DNA of 64,000 bases from the NCBI GenBank assembly GCA_941918925.1, contig OW799233.1, positions 118,743,833-118,807,832 of the forward strand, read 5' to 3'. Position numbers and translations under genes: made by a program. The notes under the pieces are model-generated. The model did not search any database. It was not told the DNA's origin and worked only from the letters and a program-made list of their open reading frames with translations. Numbering within the stretch: position 1 is the stretch's first letter; every line of letters starts with the position of its first letter. Of this stretch, positions 11,945 through 23,285 are shown piece by piece. The stretch is from Phyto melanocephala (Eukaryota; Arthropoda; Insecta; Diptera; Rhinophoridae).

Positions 11945-12190
11945 CTATAAAAAAAATGTAGCTTCTGCTGTGTGGCACGTAGCGCCGTCCTGTTGAAAAC
12001 AAATGTTGCCAATATCCTCCTCTTCAATTTTGAAAAAAAATTCAAAATTCGTTGGCCCGATAACGATCGCCATTGACTATTGACCCGCCAAGATCAAAGT
12101 GAGCTTCATCTGAAAGGATGATTTTTTTTTTGGCAAAATCGGCCAAAGTAATGTCGCAGTATTTCCCAGCGTTGTTCAAGCGTATACACA
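11945..12190 (-). pseudogene. Mariner-like transposase remnant 1 (internally deleted)
   Basis: On the minus strand the order is 'YTLEQRWEILRHYF' (N-terminal helix-turn-helix start, about 12145-12186), then 'KKIILSDEAHFDLGG' (first catalytic Asp region, about 12084-12125), 'VNGDRYRANEF' (12053-12077) and 'FQQDGATCHTAE' (second catalytic Asp, 11962-11997). These are the hallmark motifs of insect mariner-like (DDE_3-type) transposases. The pieces are much closer together than in a full protein of about 340 residues, so at least two internal deletions have occurred. Stops and a frameshift are present, and the C-terminal third is missing. Confidence 0.75.
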
Positions 12191-12303
12191 ACCAAGCGGA
12201 AGGATAAAACTAATTATCTGTCAAATCAGACATGGGCTGAGTGTTACCATTCACGAAATAAGGACTAGTTGAAAAAAAAAACGTTAGATGGCGGATCCTT
12301 TAT

Positions 12304-12525
12304 TAAACTGTCCAACTGTATCTTATCAATGACTCGTTATATCTAGTATTGGAGTTTAGAAATTGTTTCTTGTTTATACGTGTAAATTCTTGGTGTCCAC
12401 TTGACCTTAATATTTTCTGAGGTAATTGATTGTGGAAATCGTTGCTGCAACAAATGGATTGTTTTATGTGCGGTATGGCAGGTAGCGCCTTTTTGCTAAA
12501 ACCACATGGCATCCATATCCATGCT
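12304..12525 (-). pseudogene. Mariner-like transposase remnant 2 (C-terminal catalytic part)
   Basis: The minus strand reads 'MWF' then stop, 'QKGATCHTAHKTIHLLQQRF' (12450-12500) and 'KVKWTPR'. This matches the second catalytic region (QQDGATCHTA) and the following WPPRS block of the same family as remnant 1. The catalytic Asp is replaced by Lys ('QKGA') and stops occur before and after it. Because it duplicates the motif already present in remnant 1, it belongs to a separate copy lying directly upstream of it on the same strand. Confidence 0.7.
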
Positions 12526-12875
12526 TTTCAGTGAATGCTGTTCACAGTCAGTGCAATTTCGGTTTATTTAAAAAAAAATAAGCAGCAATCACTCTGCCTC
12601 GCATTTGCCTGTTATGGGTGCAATTGTTTCTCATAAATTGCATGAGAATTTTTGCACCATTTTTTGTAATTGAAATAAACATATGTTACATATGTGCATT
12701 CTTATTGAGACACTCTTAGTAACATTCTATGATTGAGCTTTGTAATTTTGCTAAAAAAAATGCAATTGTTGCAGTAATTTAAAAAGTAATCACATTTTGA
12801 TTTTAAATGAATACCGCTATCGGTTTATGATAGAATATTTTTACGTGCTGCTTTCGAAAACTGATCTGAGATATG

Positions 12876-13301
12876 GGCCGACTTCCTAAACGCAAGTTGC
12901 AATGCATATTTACAATGCATACACTTCGTAAACGCATATGTAAACTTTCTAGCAATGTCCAATGTTCCTAATCGTTTGGCAACTCATTTTACTACATATC
13001 AGCTGTCAAAATCGCGCATCATTTTTATTTTGTATGCAAACGTTTGAGCTGCAATGGCTGAATTAGTATTTTCTTTGTTTATTTTTAATAAATTATTTAT
13101 AATTGATAGAGTTTATTTAAATCACAGACTAATAATTTAAATAATTAAACACTTTATATTGCAGAGACAAAAAGTGGATCCATGAGCATTCCTAAATGCC
13201 GATAAAATGCAAAAAAAATCTCTGCAACGCAAGGTTGCACTTAAGACATACTACGCATTTTTTTAAATCATGAATTGCAACTTGCGTTAAGGAAGTCGGC
13301 C
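12876..13301. mobile_element. MITE with long terminal inverted repeats, probably PIF/Harbinger type
   Basis: The left end GGCCGACTTCC-TAAACGCAAG and the reverse complement of the right end (GGCCGACTTCCTTAACGCAA) match for about 27 bases, allowing one indel and one mismatch. Both ends are flanked by ATG (12873-12875 and 13302-13304), a 3-bp target duplication. A 3-bp duplication with GGSCC-starting inverted repeats is typical of PIF/Harbinger elements. The 426-bp interior has no coding capacity. Confidence 0.75.
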
Positions 13302-13434
13302 ATGGTTTTAGCAGAATGGAGCCACTGTCTACACAAGTAGTACTTTTATATCAAATCTGTGGAGCGCGACTAATTTCGAGAAATTTGGAAAATAATTAGC
13401 CGGCTTGTTCGTCATATTCTTAGAATCTTACTAT

Positions 13435-13569
13435 TTTCTTTTGGGTTATTCTAAGGAGCGAATATATGTAAACAAGCCCCGGACAATTTTTGAATTCGAT
13501 GCCGACATTGTTGCAGAAATTCGAGCGGTACAGCTACAAACTTTGAAAGATATTTTGAATATGTTCTAA
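13435..13569 (+). pseudogene. Mariner-like transposase remnant 3 (C-terminus, opposite strand)
   Basis: The open frame reads 'LGYSKERIYVNKPRTI' followed by 'DADIVAEIRAVQLQTLKDIL', then a stop. This matches the end of mariner-like transposases, where 'WGYLK...VYVNKPRTI...NI..EI..I...TL..VL' follows the third catalytic residue. It is on the opposite strand to remnants 1 and 2. It is uninterrupted but begins without a methionine, so it is a truncated fragment. Confidence 0.65.
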
Positions 13570-13924
13570 AACGATCAAATTTTTTGCAAAGCTAAATTTT
13601 CACTGCAGAGCTTTTCTATGGTGGATAAAATTCAAAGCTGTCGAATTCGCCTTGATTTATTAGATTAGATTTTTCTTTCGATACTAAAAAAAATTACTTA
13701 AATATATCTTTTTATATTAAAATAGCTGACCTGGCAAACATTGTTGCCATCAAGGTAGTTGAAGAAGAGCCGTTGTTTTGTCTTTAAGTTTTATGTTGTG
13801 TCACCTATAAAACAAAACTCTCACTTTAAAGAGAGAGACCAAATGTCATTAGTAAATCAAAAAATTAATGATTTGAAATAAAGTGTCGTTCTAACAGCAA
13901 CAGCAATAACAACAACAACACATA

Positions 13925-14499
13925 CACGCAAAGAAAAAATATGGTTTTGGTAACCATGATCAAAGAGCAACATACTATGATTGAATTGTATGATTATTTT
14001 TAAAACATATAATGGTTACCAGTTATCATTATTATGTTTTATTTAAGTATCATTCATCATCATATATATGACTACAATTGAAATCAACTTTGCTTTTTAA
14101 CGGCAAATTGATGTCTTTTGCTGTAACATACACATAGTGATGGTACTTACCAATTTAATTGTAATTTTTATAAAAATATTTTTTTACATTTTCTCGTTTA
14201 TTTGTAAATTTTCTTTAATTTTTCAAAATTTTTGTTAATTTTTTTTGGCATCTCAAACTTTTCAAATAATAAAAATTTATTCAGCAAGAAGAATAACGGT
14301 TGAAATCAAAATATTATTAAAGAAAATCATAGCTTGATTGCTTTGTAACCATACTGTTGTCTCACCTATTATTTAATGATTATTTGTAATTTTTAATGCT
14401 TTTGAATATAATGTTATTTTTACAAAATTATTTTTTTTAATCATACTATTTTTAAATGATAACTACAATATATCCGTCGGGATCATGTCGTAACCATGG
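13925..14499. repeat. Inverted-repeat element family C, copy 1
   Basis: The left end is CACGCAAAGAAAAA followed by GGTAACCATGATC. Near the right end is GATCATGTCGTAACCATGG, the inverted counterpart. The copy at about 58165-58397 carries the same right end continuing into TTTTTCTTTGCGTG, the inverse of the left end here. Here that outermost 14-base stretch has been lost. Both copies also share 'TTTTAATCATACTATTTTTA'. No coding sequence is seen and the superfamily is not assigned. Confidence 0.55.
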
Positions 14500-15190
14500 C
14501 AATATTGACCCCTATGCGCGATATCGTACGTTACGTTTTTTTAAAAATCGACTTTTTCACGCAAATGTGTTATACATCTATTAATCCATCTGCTGATAAA
14601 ATATTATAGTGATAACTGTTTTAGTTATGGAGTTATGTACATTTTACCGTATGTAGCAGTGTTATTTAATTTTTTTTTTGTATTTAAGAGTAATAAAAAC
14701 GTTCTCCTGTAAAATGTTGTTTTGTAATATACGATTATTTCGCGCACAGGGATATAGCAAGTGAAAAATCGAATGGTCAGCGCTCAAATAAACTGACCAT
14801 CGAAACAACGATTGCCCTCAAATTTTATTGATATTTTCATGGAAATATATCGGAAAATCTTAATGCAATATTTTCGGAACCACTGGACCGATTTCACGCA
14901 AACTTCACATAAACCGTCTACAGACCATGTCCAACGTACCCGGAAATCCGTTTTCGTTGTTAGTGGTGACGTCAAGGTGTGCACTTTTTTTATATTTATT
15001 GTTACAGATTTATTTTTAAATAGCTTAATTTACATTATAATTTATTTTAGTTGTAGTAGTTAGAGTTACTGTAGTTGTATTTGTATTAGTTTATTTTGCT
15101 GGTTGTTCGAACATGATGTTTGTTGTTATGTGTAGCATACTTTTAGGCACTTCTATTATTCGTACCTATTACTTAACGTCTCAATTTAAA
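14500..15190. other. Unclassified non-coding DNA
   Basis: The stretch around 14870-14970 ('CCACTGGACCGATTTCACGC') has the flavour of insect dispersed repeats but has no second copy here. Two overlapping opposite frames (14784-14984 - and 14812-15063 +) look like chance. Confidence 0.35.
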
Positions 15191-15527
15191 TGTAACGGTT
15201 TTCGAATGTACTAGAATGTATATACGAGAACTTTGTCGAATGTTACCGAACACCACTATGTTTCTATAAATAGCCGAACAACACAGCTAACATGATCAGT
15301 ATTACAGTAGAGCTTGTAAGGTGCGTATCAAAGTGTGTTTGATAATAAAAGTGTATAACCATAAGTGTAATAAGTAAAGTGATATTAAAGCAATCTTTGA
15401 GTGTGTTTAAGTAAATAAAGTGCTCTTAATTTTATAACGAATTTCAACTGTCTTTGATTGCAATAAAAGAACTCAAGGGGTATTTAAAGGAAATAATCCA
15501 ACGTTTATAAAAGGTATAAACGTAACA
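15191..15527 (+). mobile_element. Solo LTR of a retrotransposon (Gypsy-like by layout)
   Basis: The 337-bp segment starts TGTAACGG and ends CGTAACA, short inverted ends of the TG...CA type. Internally it has a TATA box (TATAAATAG, 15265-15273), a perfect arthropod initiator TCAGT with its A at 15298 (33 bp after the first T of the TATA box), and AATAAAG at about 15413. That is the U3-R-U5 order of an LTR. No primer-binding site follows and no polypurine tract precedes it. I see no clean target duplication (TTAAA versus ATATA), so it could be an old solo LTR or a truncated one. Confidence 0.6.
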
Positions 15528-18500
15528 ATATATAGATGTACTATATGTATGTATACTTGTTGTTTTTTTACGCTTTATCATGGGCTTAAAAAATATTTGT
15601 TTTTTTTGGAATCAAACAGTATTTAAAGAAACTCATCATAAGAATTTTTCCAACTCTGGTAAAGAAATTTACCTTGACAGAAAGCATCAAAAAGGTTGCT
15701 TTGTTGTAGTAATTGTAGTAATTTATTTCATGGAACATTTTTGATCAAATAATTTTTTAAAGATTGTAATATTAAATATATATTTTTATAGATTTTTTAG
15801 ATACAAAAACTTAAACCGCATTTTGTAGTGATCTTGCAAATCGCCTAGATTCTGCATTTTTATGTTTTTGTTTCATTATTATTAAGTAATACAAGTCGTT
15901 TATTTCAGTAGCCATACTGTTGTATTCTTTTGTCTCAGTAAATATATGAGTATGAATTTATGCTTGCTTCTATAAACACTTGGATTCACTTTGTGCATAT
16001 GTATAAATTTTAAGGAATATGTATGAGTGTTTTAATAGTTGTTTGCTACTGTTGTTTAGACCATTTATTATTTTTGCTCTGTCAGTTGTAGTACATTTAA
16101 AGGAATACACTTTTGTTGTTGTGATAATTCTAGTTTTATATTTTCTGTTCTTGTTGTTGTTGTAGTGAAAAAAAATTAAAATAAAAACTGTTTTTCATTT
16201 TAAATTTGGCACACTTTACTTTGTATGCTACTTTGTAGTTATTTATGAAAGCATGTATGTGTAAAGTACACACACGTATACATACATAGATAAATTTACT
16301 ATTACCACTACCACCACTACAAACTATTACTAAATGTTCAACATTTACATACCAGCAAACAAACATGGATGGAGGATGTGTTGTGTTAAAAAGACGGTCA
16401 AGGTCACCTACACTTTACCACAGCTGTCGATGTGATAAATAATAAACCAGGAGTTTTCATAAAGCCATAATAAATAAATTTCAATTTCCTACTTCTTAAA
16501 TAAATTTCATATCTTTTCTTTTCGTGTATGACTGTATGCAGGTGTTTGTGTGTGCAAAATGTATTGATAACCTACAAATATATTGAATTATTTATACAAA
16601 CCAATTTATTATTTGGAAAGCATTTCAAGTAACTCCCACAATTTCTACAAAAACTTCTTTGTCTTGCATTGTTACACTCGAATTACATGTAAAAATATAA
16701 TAAAAAGTGTATGTGATTTTTTGACACATTTAAAATAAATTGTTAAAGACCTTTAATAAAAAAAGCATTTGCAATCAAATTATCATGGATTTATGGATTA
16801 AAGCCAATTTGAAAAGTAGAAAGGGTTATCCCCTAATTATAATGAAAAAAAGTTAGTAGATTGTTAGAATATGGTGAGGACTGATAATTTGAAACACCTT
16901 TAAATATTTTTTTTTTTTTTTTATTTAAATTGTAAAACAATTTTGCATTTTATTTTATTATATTTCCAAAGTGTTGTCAAGAACTAAAAATTTCATACTC
17001 ACATTTGACTAGTTTGTTTTTTGTTTTTGCAATTTTAACATAAATATAATATTACAAAAGTTGTGGTGAAGTTCTTAAATGTTAAACTGCTAATATTCTG
17101 TTTAGAGATGATGTTAATTTTTCACTGAATCGACATGAAAACAAGAAAAATGATTGTTTTTGGAGTGGGGGAAATTCATAAGACGTTCTCTATCTACAAA
17201 AAGTCACCTGTTGCTGCATTTAAGCAGTTAGTAATAACATTTTCTCAATTTCAATTTATTTTTTCTCAATATCAATTTGCATTTCTTTATTTAAATTTGT
17301 ATTTTCTCAAAATTGATTTATATTTTCTCAATTTAAACTTGAAAAGGTCTAGATTTTTATTATAGCGCCCAAAGAAATATTCACAAAATTTATTCCTAAC
17401 TCATCTTATTTCATCACACTTTACTTACTAAAAATTCTATCCTTATCGCTAACAAAAATAAAATAAAAAAAAAACAATTCTTAAGAAGCCATTAATTATT
17501 TTAAGTATAGATTTACCTAGAAATCTTGATAATCCGTAGTACAAATAAATGAAATGCATTTCTCAGTCAAACACAAAAAAAGCGCATAAAAACTTTAAGA
17601 CATTTTTGAAAACTTGAAGAAAAAAAACTATTTTCAAATCACTCAATTGTCTTTGCTTTACAATTTTATTGTTCACATTCTCAAAGGCAACGTGTGGCAA
17701 GAAAAAGTGGAAAAAAGACAAAATATTCTTCAGTATTAAATTCGAAAGCAACAATAAAAAATTTGTTTAAATAGAGTAGAAATGCAAAGCGAAATAAAAT
17801 TTTCGCAATGAATTATATTGCGTTGCAAATCGTGACACACGTGCGTTCATTTTCCATTTGAATTTTCTTTTGTTTTTTTTTTTTCATTTCAATTTTATTT
17901 TTCATTTACGAAATTGTTGTGGACCACCTCATCACGATACCAGAGAAAATCGTTCATCATTCATTCGTTGTTTGAACGTGAAAGCAAAGGAATGAACGTT
18001 AAAATGATTTAATCCTTTTTGCTTAACATTAGTGTTATTGTAGATGTTGCTGTTTTTTGTTACAGTTTAAGTATTTCATATGACAATGTTTTGCGAAAGT
18101 AACATTGTTTTTATTTTCAATTTTTTTTTTAATTTTTGTTTATGTTGTTCTAAATGTTTGCTTTTTTAACTTTTTTTTACAGGAAACATTAAGAAACACA
18201 CAATGCCTATTTTGTTGAAAAATAACCATTTTTGTGTGTGCAGGTGAGAGAGCAGTTTTAAGTTTGTGTATGCTGTGCAAGTAGCAAGTACCTTAAATAT
18301 GCCTACGTTGAAACAATAGAAGTAACCAAGCAGTGTAATTAAGAAACAAAAGGCATCAACGAGAAAAAGAAAAAAGAATTTTATTTCAATGACCGCGTTT
18401 TCGCTGTTTCTTTCCACAAAAGACAATCAGAAAATTAAAAGTAGCAACTGACTTTAAAACATGCGGGAAACATTCGGTTCCAGTGGGAGGGCTTCAGCTG

Positions 18501-18833
18501 GAAAAAGAGACATCACTTTTCTTATTTCAAAAGAGAATGCATTAATAATATTTTAGGTAAACACTAGTATATTTGAAAATAAGCGAAAACTGGGATATAT
18601 GCGTACAGGTAGTTTTTTCTACTATTCGTAGTTATTAGTTTTTTAAAAGAAAAATTTAAATTGCCAACAAAGTTTTTGGTGACAGTCTTTTAGGGTTTAT
18701 TTGGCAACTTCTATGTATATCTTTCAAATGAATGTTGATCAAAATGTTACAGTAACCGATGAGTGGTAAAATGATAACTTTCATACCTCATATCTCTCTT
18801 TGAGGCTTTAAATGTAAAGCTGAAAGTCCATAT
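15528..18833. other. AT-rich non-coding DNA
   Basis: No gene is recognised. It contains a degenerate repeat of about 26 bp with core TTTTCTCAATTTCAATTT at 17238-17343 (the 17135-17365 reading frame is driven by it), and some CT/GT-rich stretches. The rest is non-repetitive within the window. Confidence 0.45.
17238..17343 (+). repeat. Degenerate ~26-bp tandem repeat
   Basis: Variants of ATTTTCTCAATTTCAATTTA occur four times in succession with substitutions and small indels. Confidence 0.6.
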
Positions 18834-20360
18834 GGAGGGCTCAGAGCTGAAGCGAACCAAGTCACTAAAACACAATTCGAAGATATTTTGAGGTTTAATA
18901 GATTAACTGCCATTAATTCCTGGAATGAATATTTCAGTTATACTAAAAACTGTTTTAAAGTTTATTCTCAAAATTGTTTAATGACATAAGTTTTAAAAAC
19001 TGTATTTGAAAACTTTTGCAACAAATTAAAAAAGAAAAAAAAAAGAGTGACTTGGTTCATTTTTACTCCGAATAATAGTTATTATTAACAACTATTGTAA
19101 TTTTGTAGTAAAATAAGAGTGTATAATTTTTGATAAAAGTAGTAAAAAAAATTAATTCATTTATTTAAAATTAATTATTTATATGTATATGGGAAAAAGT
19201 ATTGAATTTTAAGGTTAAATGAAGGGTACAAAAAATGTTTACACATAAAAAAATTTGTCATTTTCAACTTCATCATTTTGGGGCTGGTCCTGATGTTGTC
19301 TCGTTGTTATCTCTTGTTTGACTGGTAGATTCTTATAAAAACTGTGGTACACGGGTGAAATAAATTTTAGCAAATCACTCATATCTCGTTTTTTTCTGAC
19401 GTAATTATATTTGTGTTTGCATCCACAATCGAAATTGCGAAAAAATGTTTTTGCAGAAATGGTAAGACCTTTTTGGTTTCTGTATTCCTTTCAACTGTTG
19501 CAGCCAAGCTTACGCACATTCTTTTTCCACTTTGCCTTCTGCTTTTGTGTCTTCCTTCCCAGTCCTGCAGATGCACATGATGGCCCCGCCACCAGCTCTA
19601 CAGCCACATTTTCTATAATAATAAATACAAAAAATAATAATAATACAAAAAATTCAATTTAATAACCAAATGTTTAATTACCTAATAGATTAGCAAAACT
19701 ATTACTGTCCGATGATTCCGATCCTGGACAATATTCCTATCCTCATTAGTAGAAAAATCACTAGCACTACTATTACCACTTTCCATTTTAAATTAACACT
19801 GATTTCTTAAAATATTTATGAAAACTGAATAACTGTTGGGGGAAATGTTTTCAATTGTTTTGCACTTTTGGTTATCTATGAGTGGCAAATAATTTAAACA
19901 AACTCAAAAATCAAATCAATATATGGTATAATTTTCTCATTTTCTTTAAACAAAGTTATTTTTTACAAAGTATGAAATTAAATATTTTTTAATTAATAAA
20001 ATAATCACGCTACACACTCAAGCAATACTTAACCGTTTTTGTTTGAACCAAGAATATTTGTCGGTTTTTAGTGGGTCTTCTAAATTTTTTATTTATTTAA
20101 TGTTTTTGTTATATGTAATATTTTATATATGTTTTATTTAATTCCAATTTGGATCACACTGACTTGGTTCCTTTCAGCTTCGAAAAAAATCGAAAATGAG
20201 AGCAATTGACTTGGGTTTTTTACCGCTACCTTAGGAACTAAACACTTTTTGACTTAGCAGGTTACAGAACTAAATAGAGTTAAATTTTGCGCAGAATTTG
20301 GCACTAATTTTGACATTTTTTATATTTTATGACTTGGTTCGGTACAGCTTTGAGCCCTCC
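18834..20360. mobile_element. 1.5-kb DNA transposon with inverted repeats and subterminal GACTTGGTTC motifs
   Basis: The left end GGAGGGCTCAGAGCTGAAGC and the reverse complement of the right end GGAGGGCTCAAAGCTGTACC agree over about 36 bases, including an internal CGAACCAAGTCA. Both ends abut ATAT (18830-18833 and 20361-20364), which could be a 4-bp duplication or palindromic target sequence. The motif GACTTGGTTC occurs perfectly at 18854 (inverted), 19049, 20161 and 20331, with near copies at 20045 and 20208. Such arrays are usually transposase-binding sites. The element encloses the spliced minus-strand pseudogene at 19239-19786. I cannot assign a superfamily with confidence. Confidence 0.75.
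19239..19786 (-). pseudogene. Two-exon transposon-encoded gene, broken by a frameshift and a stop
   Basis: Exon 1 starts with ATG at 19786 and gives a Ser/Asp/Asn-rich N-terminus ('MESGNSSASDFSTNED'). A 1-nt shift then leads into 'YCPGSESSDSNSFANLL'. A GTAATT donor follows at 19681, then a 69-nt AT-rich intron and the acceptor TTATTATTATAG. Exon 2 (19612-19239) continues in frame with 'ENVAVELVAGPS', 'GRKTQKQKAKWKKNVRK', a TGA where a Gly codon (GGA) is likely, then 'KEYRNQKGLTISAKTFF' and 'DCGCKHKY'. The basic 'WKKNVRK...KEYRN..G....AK.....C.C+.K' pattern resembles uncharacterised insect proteins that appear linked to DNA transposons. No catalytic domain remains, so this would be the N-terminal part of a transposase or an accessory protein. 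The function is not established. Confidence 0.6.
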
Positions 20361-20820
20361 ATATCACATACATACACATACGCATTTATACCTCATACGT
20401 TTCCTGCATTTTAATATACACGACACGCTTTTTGTGCATTACCCTTCATTTTACACCTGAAAGTAATTTCATGAAATTTCTTTAAACGTATTATAAATAA
20501 AAATTTCAATGGAAAAGGTAATCTTTACGAAAATTTCTTGTTCGTTTACACAGGAAAGTAAAACTTCATTTTGAAAATATTGTCGAAGCGTAGAGTCGCA
20601 ATGGTTGCTATACATGATAAGCTTAACTTGCCTTTTTGTTTTTACTACCTTTAAAGTTAACAGGATTATTTTATACACAAATTTAAATCGCAATAGTTAA
20701 AAAAAAGTTATTTTATATAATTGTTCATAAAATTATTGTTTTAAAAAAAAATATTTTGTATTTTTAATGTACACTTTCGAGAATAAATATTATAAGCCTT
20801 TTCATATACAACTATATAAA

Positions 20821-21580
20821 TCTAGCTGACCCGGAAAACGTTGTTTTGTCATAGAAATTATTTCTAGGAAATATTTTTTTAGTTCTAAAAAAATAACTAA
20901 CTTACTACTTACATTAAAAGAAAAACGTAAACCATATCTACGCAGAGCTGTCTTGGTTTAAAATTTCATCGAAGTCGTTACGTTATTTAATTGAGTCATA
21001 AATTGCGGTGAGTCAACCTAAATATTTGGGAATATGAAAAATAGATGTTGACCAATTCTCAAGCGTTTGTTTTTGCATTGGTTGGACTATAAATTGTGTA
21101 CAATTAGAAGAAGGGCCGATTTCTGTAAAATTTTTTGGCAGTTGTTTTTATTTTTGAGAAGAAGATTTTTACTGAAGAAAATGTTGGAAAATCCTTCCGG
21201 AAAAGTCGGAAAATTGGAAAAATCTAAAATCGAGTTTTTGTATGATATTTTGTGTGAAATTATTCCTTAATGGATATTCCGATAGATGGCGTTATACGTT
21301 GACTTAGACTTTGCGCAATCTAACAGGTGGCATTTTAGGATTGTAATTTTCTACAGTAAATGTGTTATTGTCACCTGCACGTTGCATTTTCGCGTGTCCG
21401 GAACCGTCTTCCTTAATTTTTGCGCCGGAAAACAAGTCGAAAAACATTGTTCATCAAATCGCTCTCTACTGATTCCATTCAAATAAATCGCATTGAAAAT
21501 ATAAATATTTGTGTTGTATTATTACTCTAAAGTTTGTCTGAAGGCTTAAAATTGGCTCGAGACGAAGTTCGCCGGGTACG
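20821..21580. repeat. Old repeat bounded by GACCCGG / CCGGGTAC ends
   Basis: The left end CTAGCTGACCCGGAAAACG and the right end GAAGTTCGCCGGGTAC are loosely inverted (GACCCGGmrAAC). A variant of the left end recurs at 13726 ('AGCTGACCTGGCAAACATTG'). Sequences beginning CTAGCTGACCCGGC are widespread in insect genomes. The interior has 'AAATTTCATCGAAGTCGTTACG' phrasing typical of such repeats and two short open frames (21067-21270, 21286-21486) that I consider incidental. The type of element is not determined. Confidence 0.45.
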
Positions 21581-21598
21581 CGTGTGTTGAATATATCG

Positions 21599-21986
21599 TC
21601 CAAGGCGAATTTATACAGGTGAATCTATCAGACTAGCTGATGGAGAAGATGAATGTCAAATTTCGCTGAATTTGCCTTGATTTCAGTTACTAGTTCAGGA
21701 ATGGTAAATGAGATTTTAATTTCGATATTAAACAGTTAACTTAAGTGTACTTTTTTGAGAAAAAAAAATTACCAAATTTATGTATGTTTGTTGCTCTTGC
21801 ACCATTTAAAATGTATTTCGCAAATATATATCCTTTTTTTAATCAAATTTTATTAAATTAAACGTATCGAAACAACTTTTCCATCCCTGATGTACGAATT
21901 GGCCTTAACAGAAGATATCCGCTAAAAAGTAGTTTTGTTGTATCAATCCGCCTTTGCATAAATATCACTGTATAAATATGAATTGA
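21599..21986 (+). mobile_element. MITE family D, copy 1, with perfect 6-bp target duplication
   Basis: The left end is CCAAGGCGAATTTATACAG. Both ends are flanked by TATCGT (21593-21598 and 21987-21992). The whole 388-bp sequence aligns with the reverse complement of 52649-53030, including shared blocks GAATTTGCCTTGATTT, TTTTCCATCCCTG and TTTGTTGTATCAATCCGCC. The right terminal repeat is mutated here (AATTGA for CCTTGG). There is no coding capacity. Confidence 0.85.
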
Positions 21987-21992
21987 TATCGT

Positions 21993-23280
21993 CGTTGTTC
22001 CTATAATACTATTGTTTATTTTTAAATTAATTAAGGTATCATTAAAGACTTCGGCGAATAGACGTATGGCCAGTAAAGGTGCAAAATGCAGCAACTAATA
22101 AATATCAAAAATGTCACATAACCGATAAAGTCAGCGCAGCGACGATATAACTTAAGGAAATACAAATTTACTATTCTTAGCTTTACATAAATACTTAAAA
22201 CTTTACGAAAAATAAAATTTTTTCTTTCCATACTTTTTCTGGAATTTACATTATTTACATATTTTTTTTTAACAGACTAGGAAGCCAAAAATAAATTATG
22301 GTCCTTCATTTCATTTAACCTCAACAAGATTGTTACAAAAATATTTCCTCTAAAAAATAGCAAAAATTTTGAAATGTTTCGCAGAAGTCTAATGAAAAAC
22401 TCTAAGCTGCAAAAAACCCAGAACAGCCAGTAACAATGCAAGACACACAAGTCTTTACACAGACACTCGAATTGAGGTAGCAAAAGAATTATAAAAAAAA
22501 ACAAAATTTAAACACTAATCGGGCATGCAATGTACCATGACGTTAACGAGTTAATGTCACTCATTCACTATGTCTTGTGTTTCTTTTCCATTTTCTAGTT
22601 GTTGCACTCCCCTCCCCGCCAAGAACTTGCAAGAGACCAGCATGTAATTTATATTGCAAACTACCAAAAATATATGAAAATTAAAAACAAAAAAAATCTG
22701 GGTTAAAATAAGTAATTGTTGTCTGAAGAAAAAAGAAAATCACGCTCTTCTAAAATGAAATGAACAAATTTAGCAGAAAATATTTATTAAGTAAATTTCA
22801 TGAGTTTAAGGAGATGACAACGCCCGCTTAAATGCACGAGATAAGAACAAAAACAACAACTGCAACAATTATCAGAATCAAAATTAACAAAAGTAAAATA
22901 CCAAAAAGCAGACCCACACACAGACAGATTCATACAAAAGATAGAAATGTATTTCAATGTCGGTAATAACTTACGTACAACTATACAATAACTTGCAACG
23001 TTGCACAATGGCGATTACAAATGAAAAACCTTTTGGAGACAAATCTCATTAAAATTAATTAATATTTTGCGAAATATCTGGATGTTTTTCTATAATAATA
23101 AAAAAAAAACTGAAATAAAAGTCCTCTCAACTAATATTTCATTTATAGAATTTTTTTAAAAAGCCTTTAACTGTCATATTGCACTTTTTGACATTTATTG
23201 TCAGTATACTCTGGCAAATTGTCATGGATAGTCATGGGTTTGGGTTCTCTTTTTCAACTTACCCTAAGCTATCGTGGACA
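21993..23280. other. AT-rich non-coding DNA
   Basis: I see only chance frames. A pyrimidine-rich, less AT-biased patch occurs at about 22555-22640 ('CACTCCCCTCCCCGCCAAG'). Confidence 0.4.
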
Positions 23281-23285
23281 GATCG

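Noticed and set aside
19411..19662. Plus-strand 83-residue frame
   Set aside because: It is antisense to the spliced minus-strand pseudogene, which has motifs and splice sites.
21067..21486. Two short plus frames as a gene
   Set aside because: They lie inside an old dispersed repeat and lack motifs.
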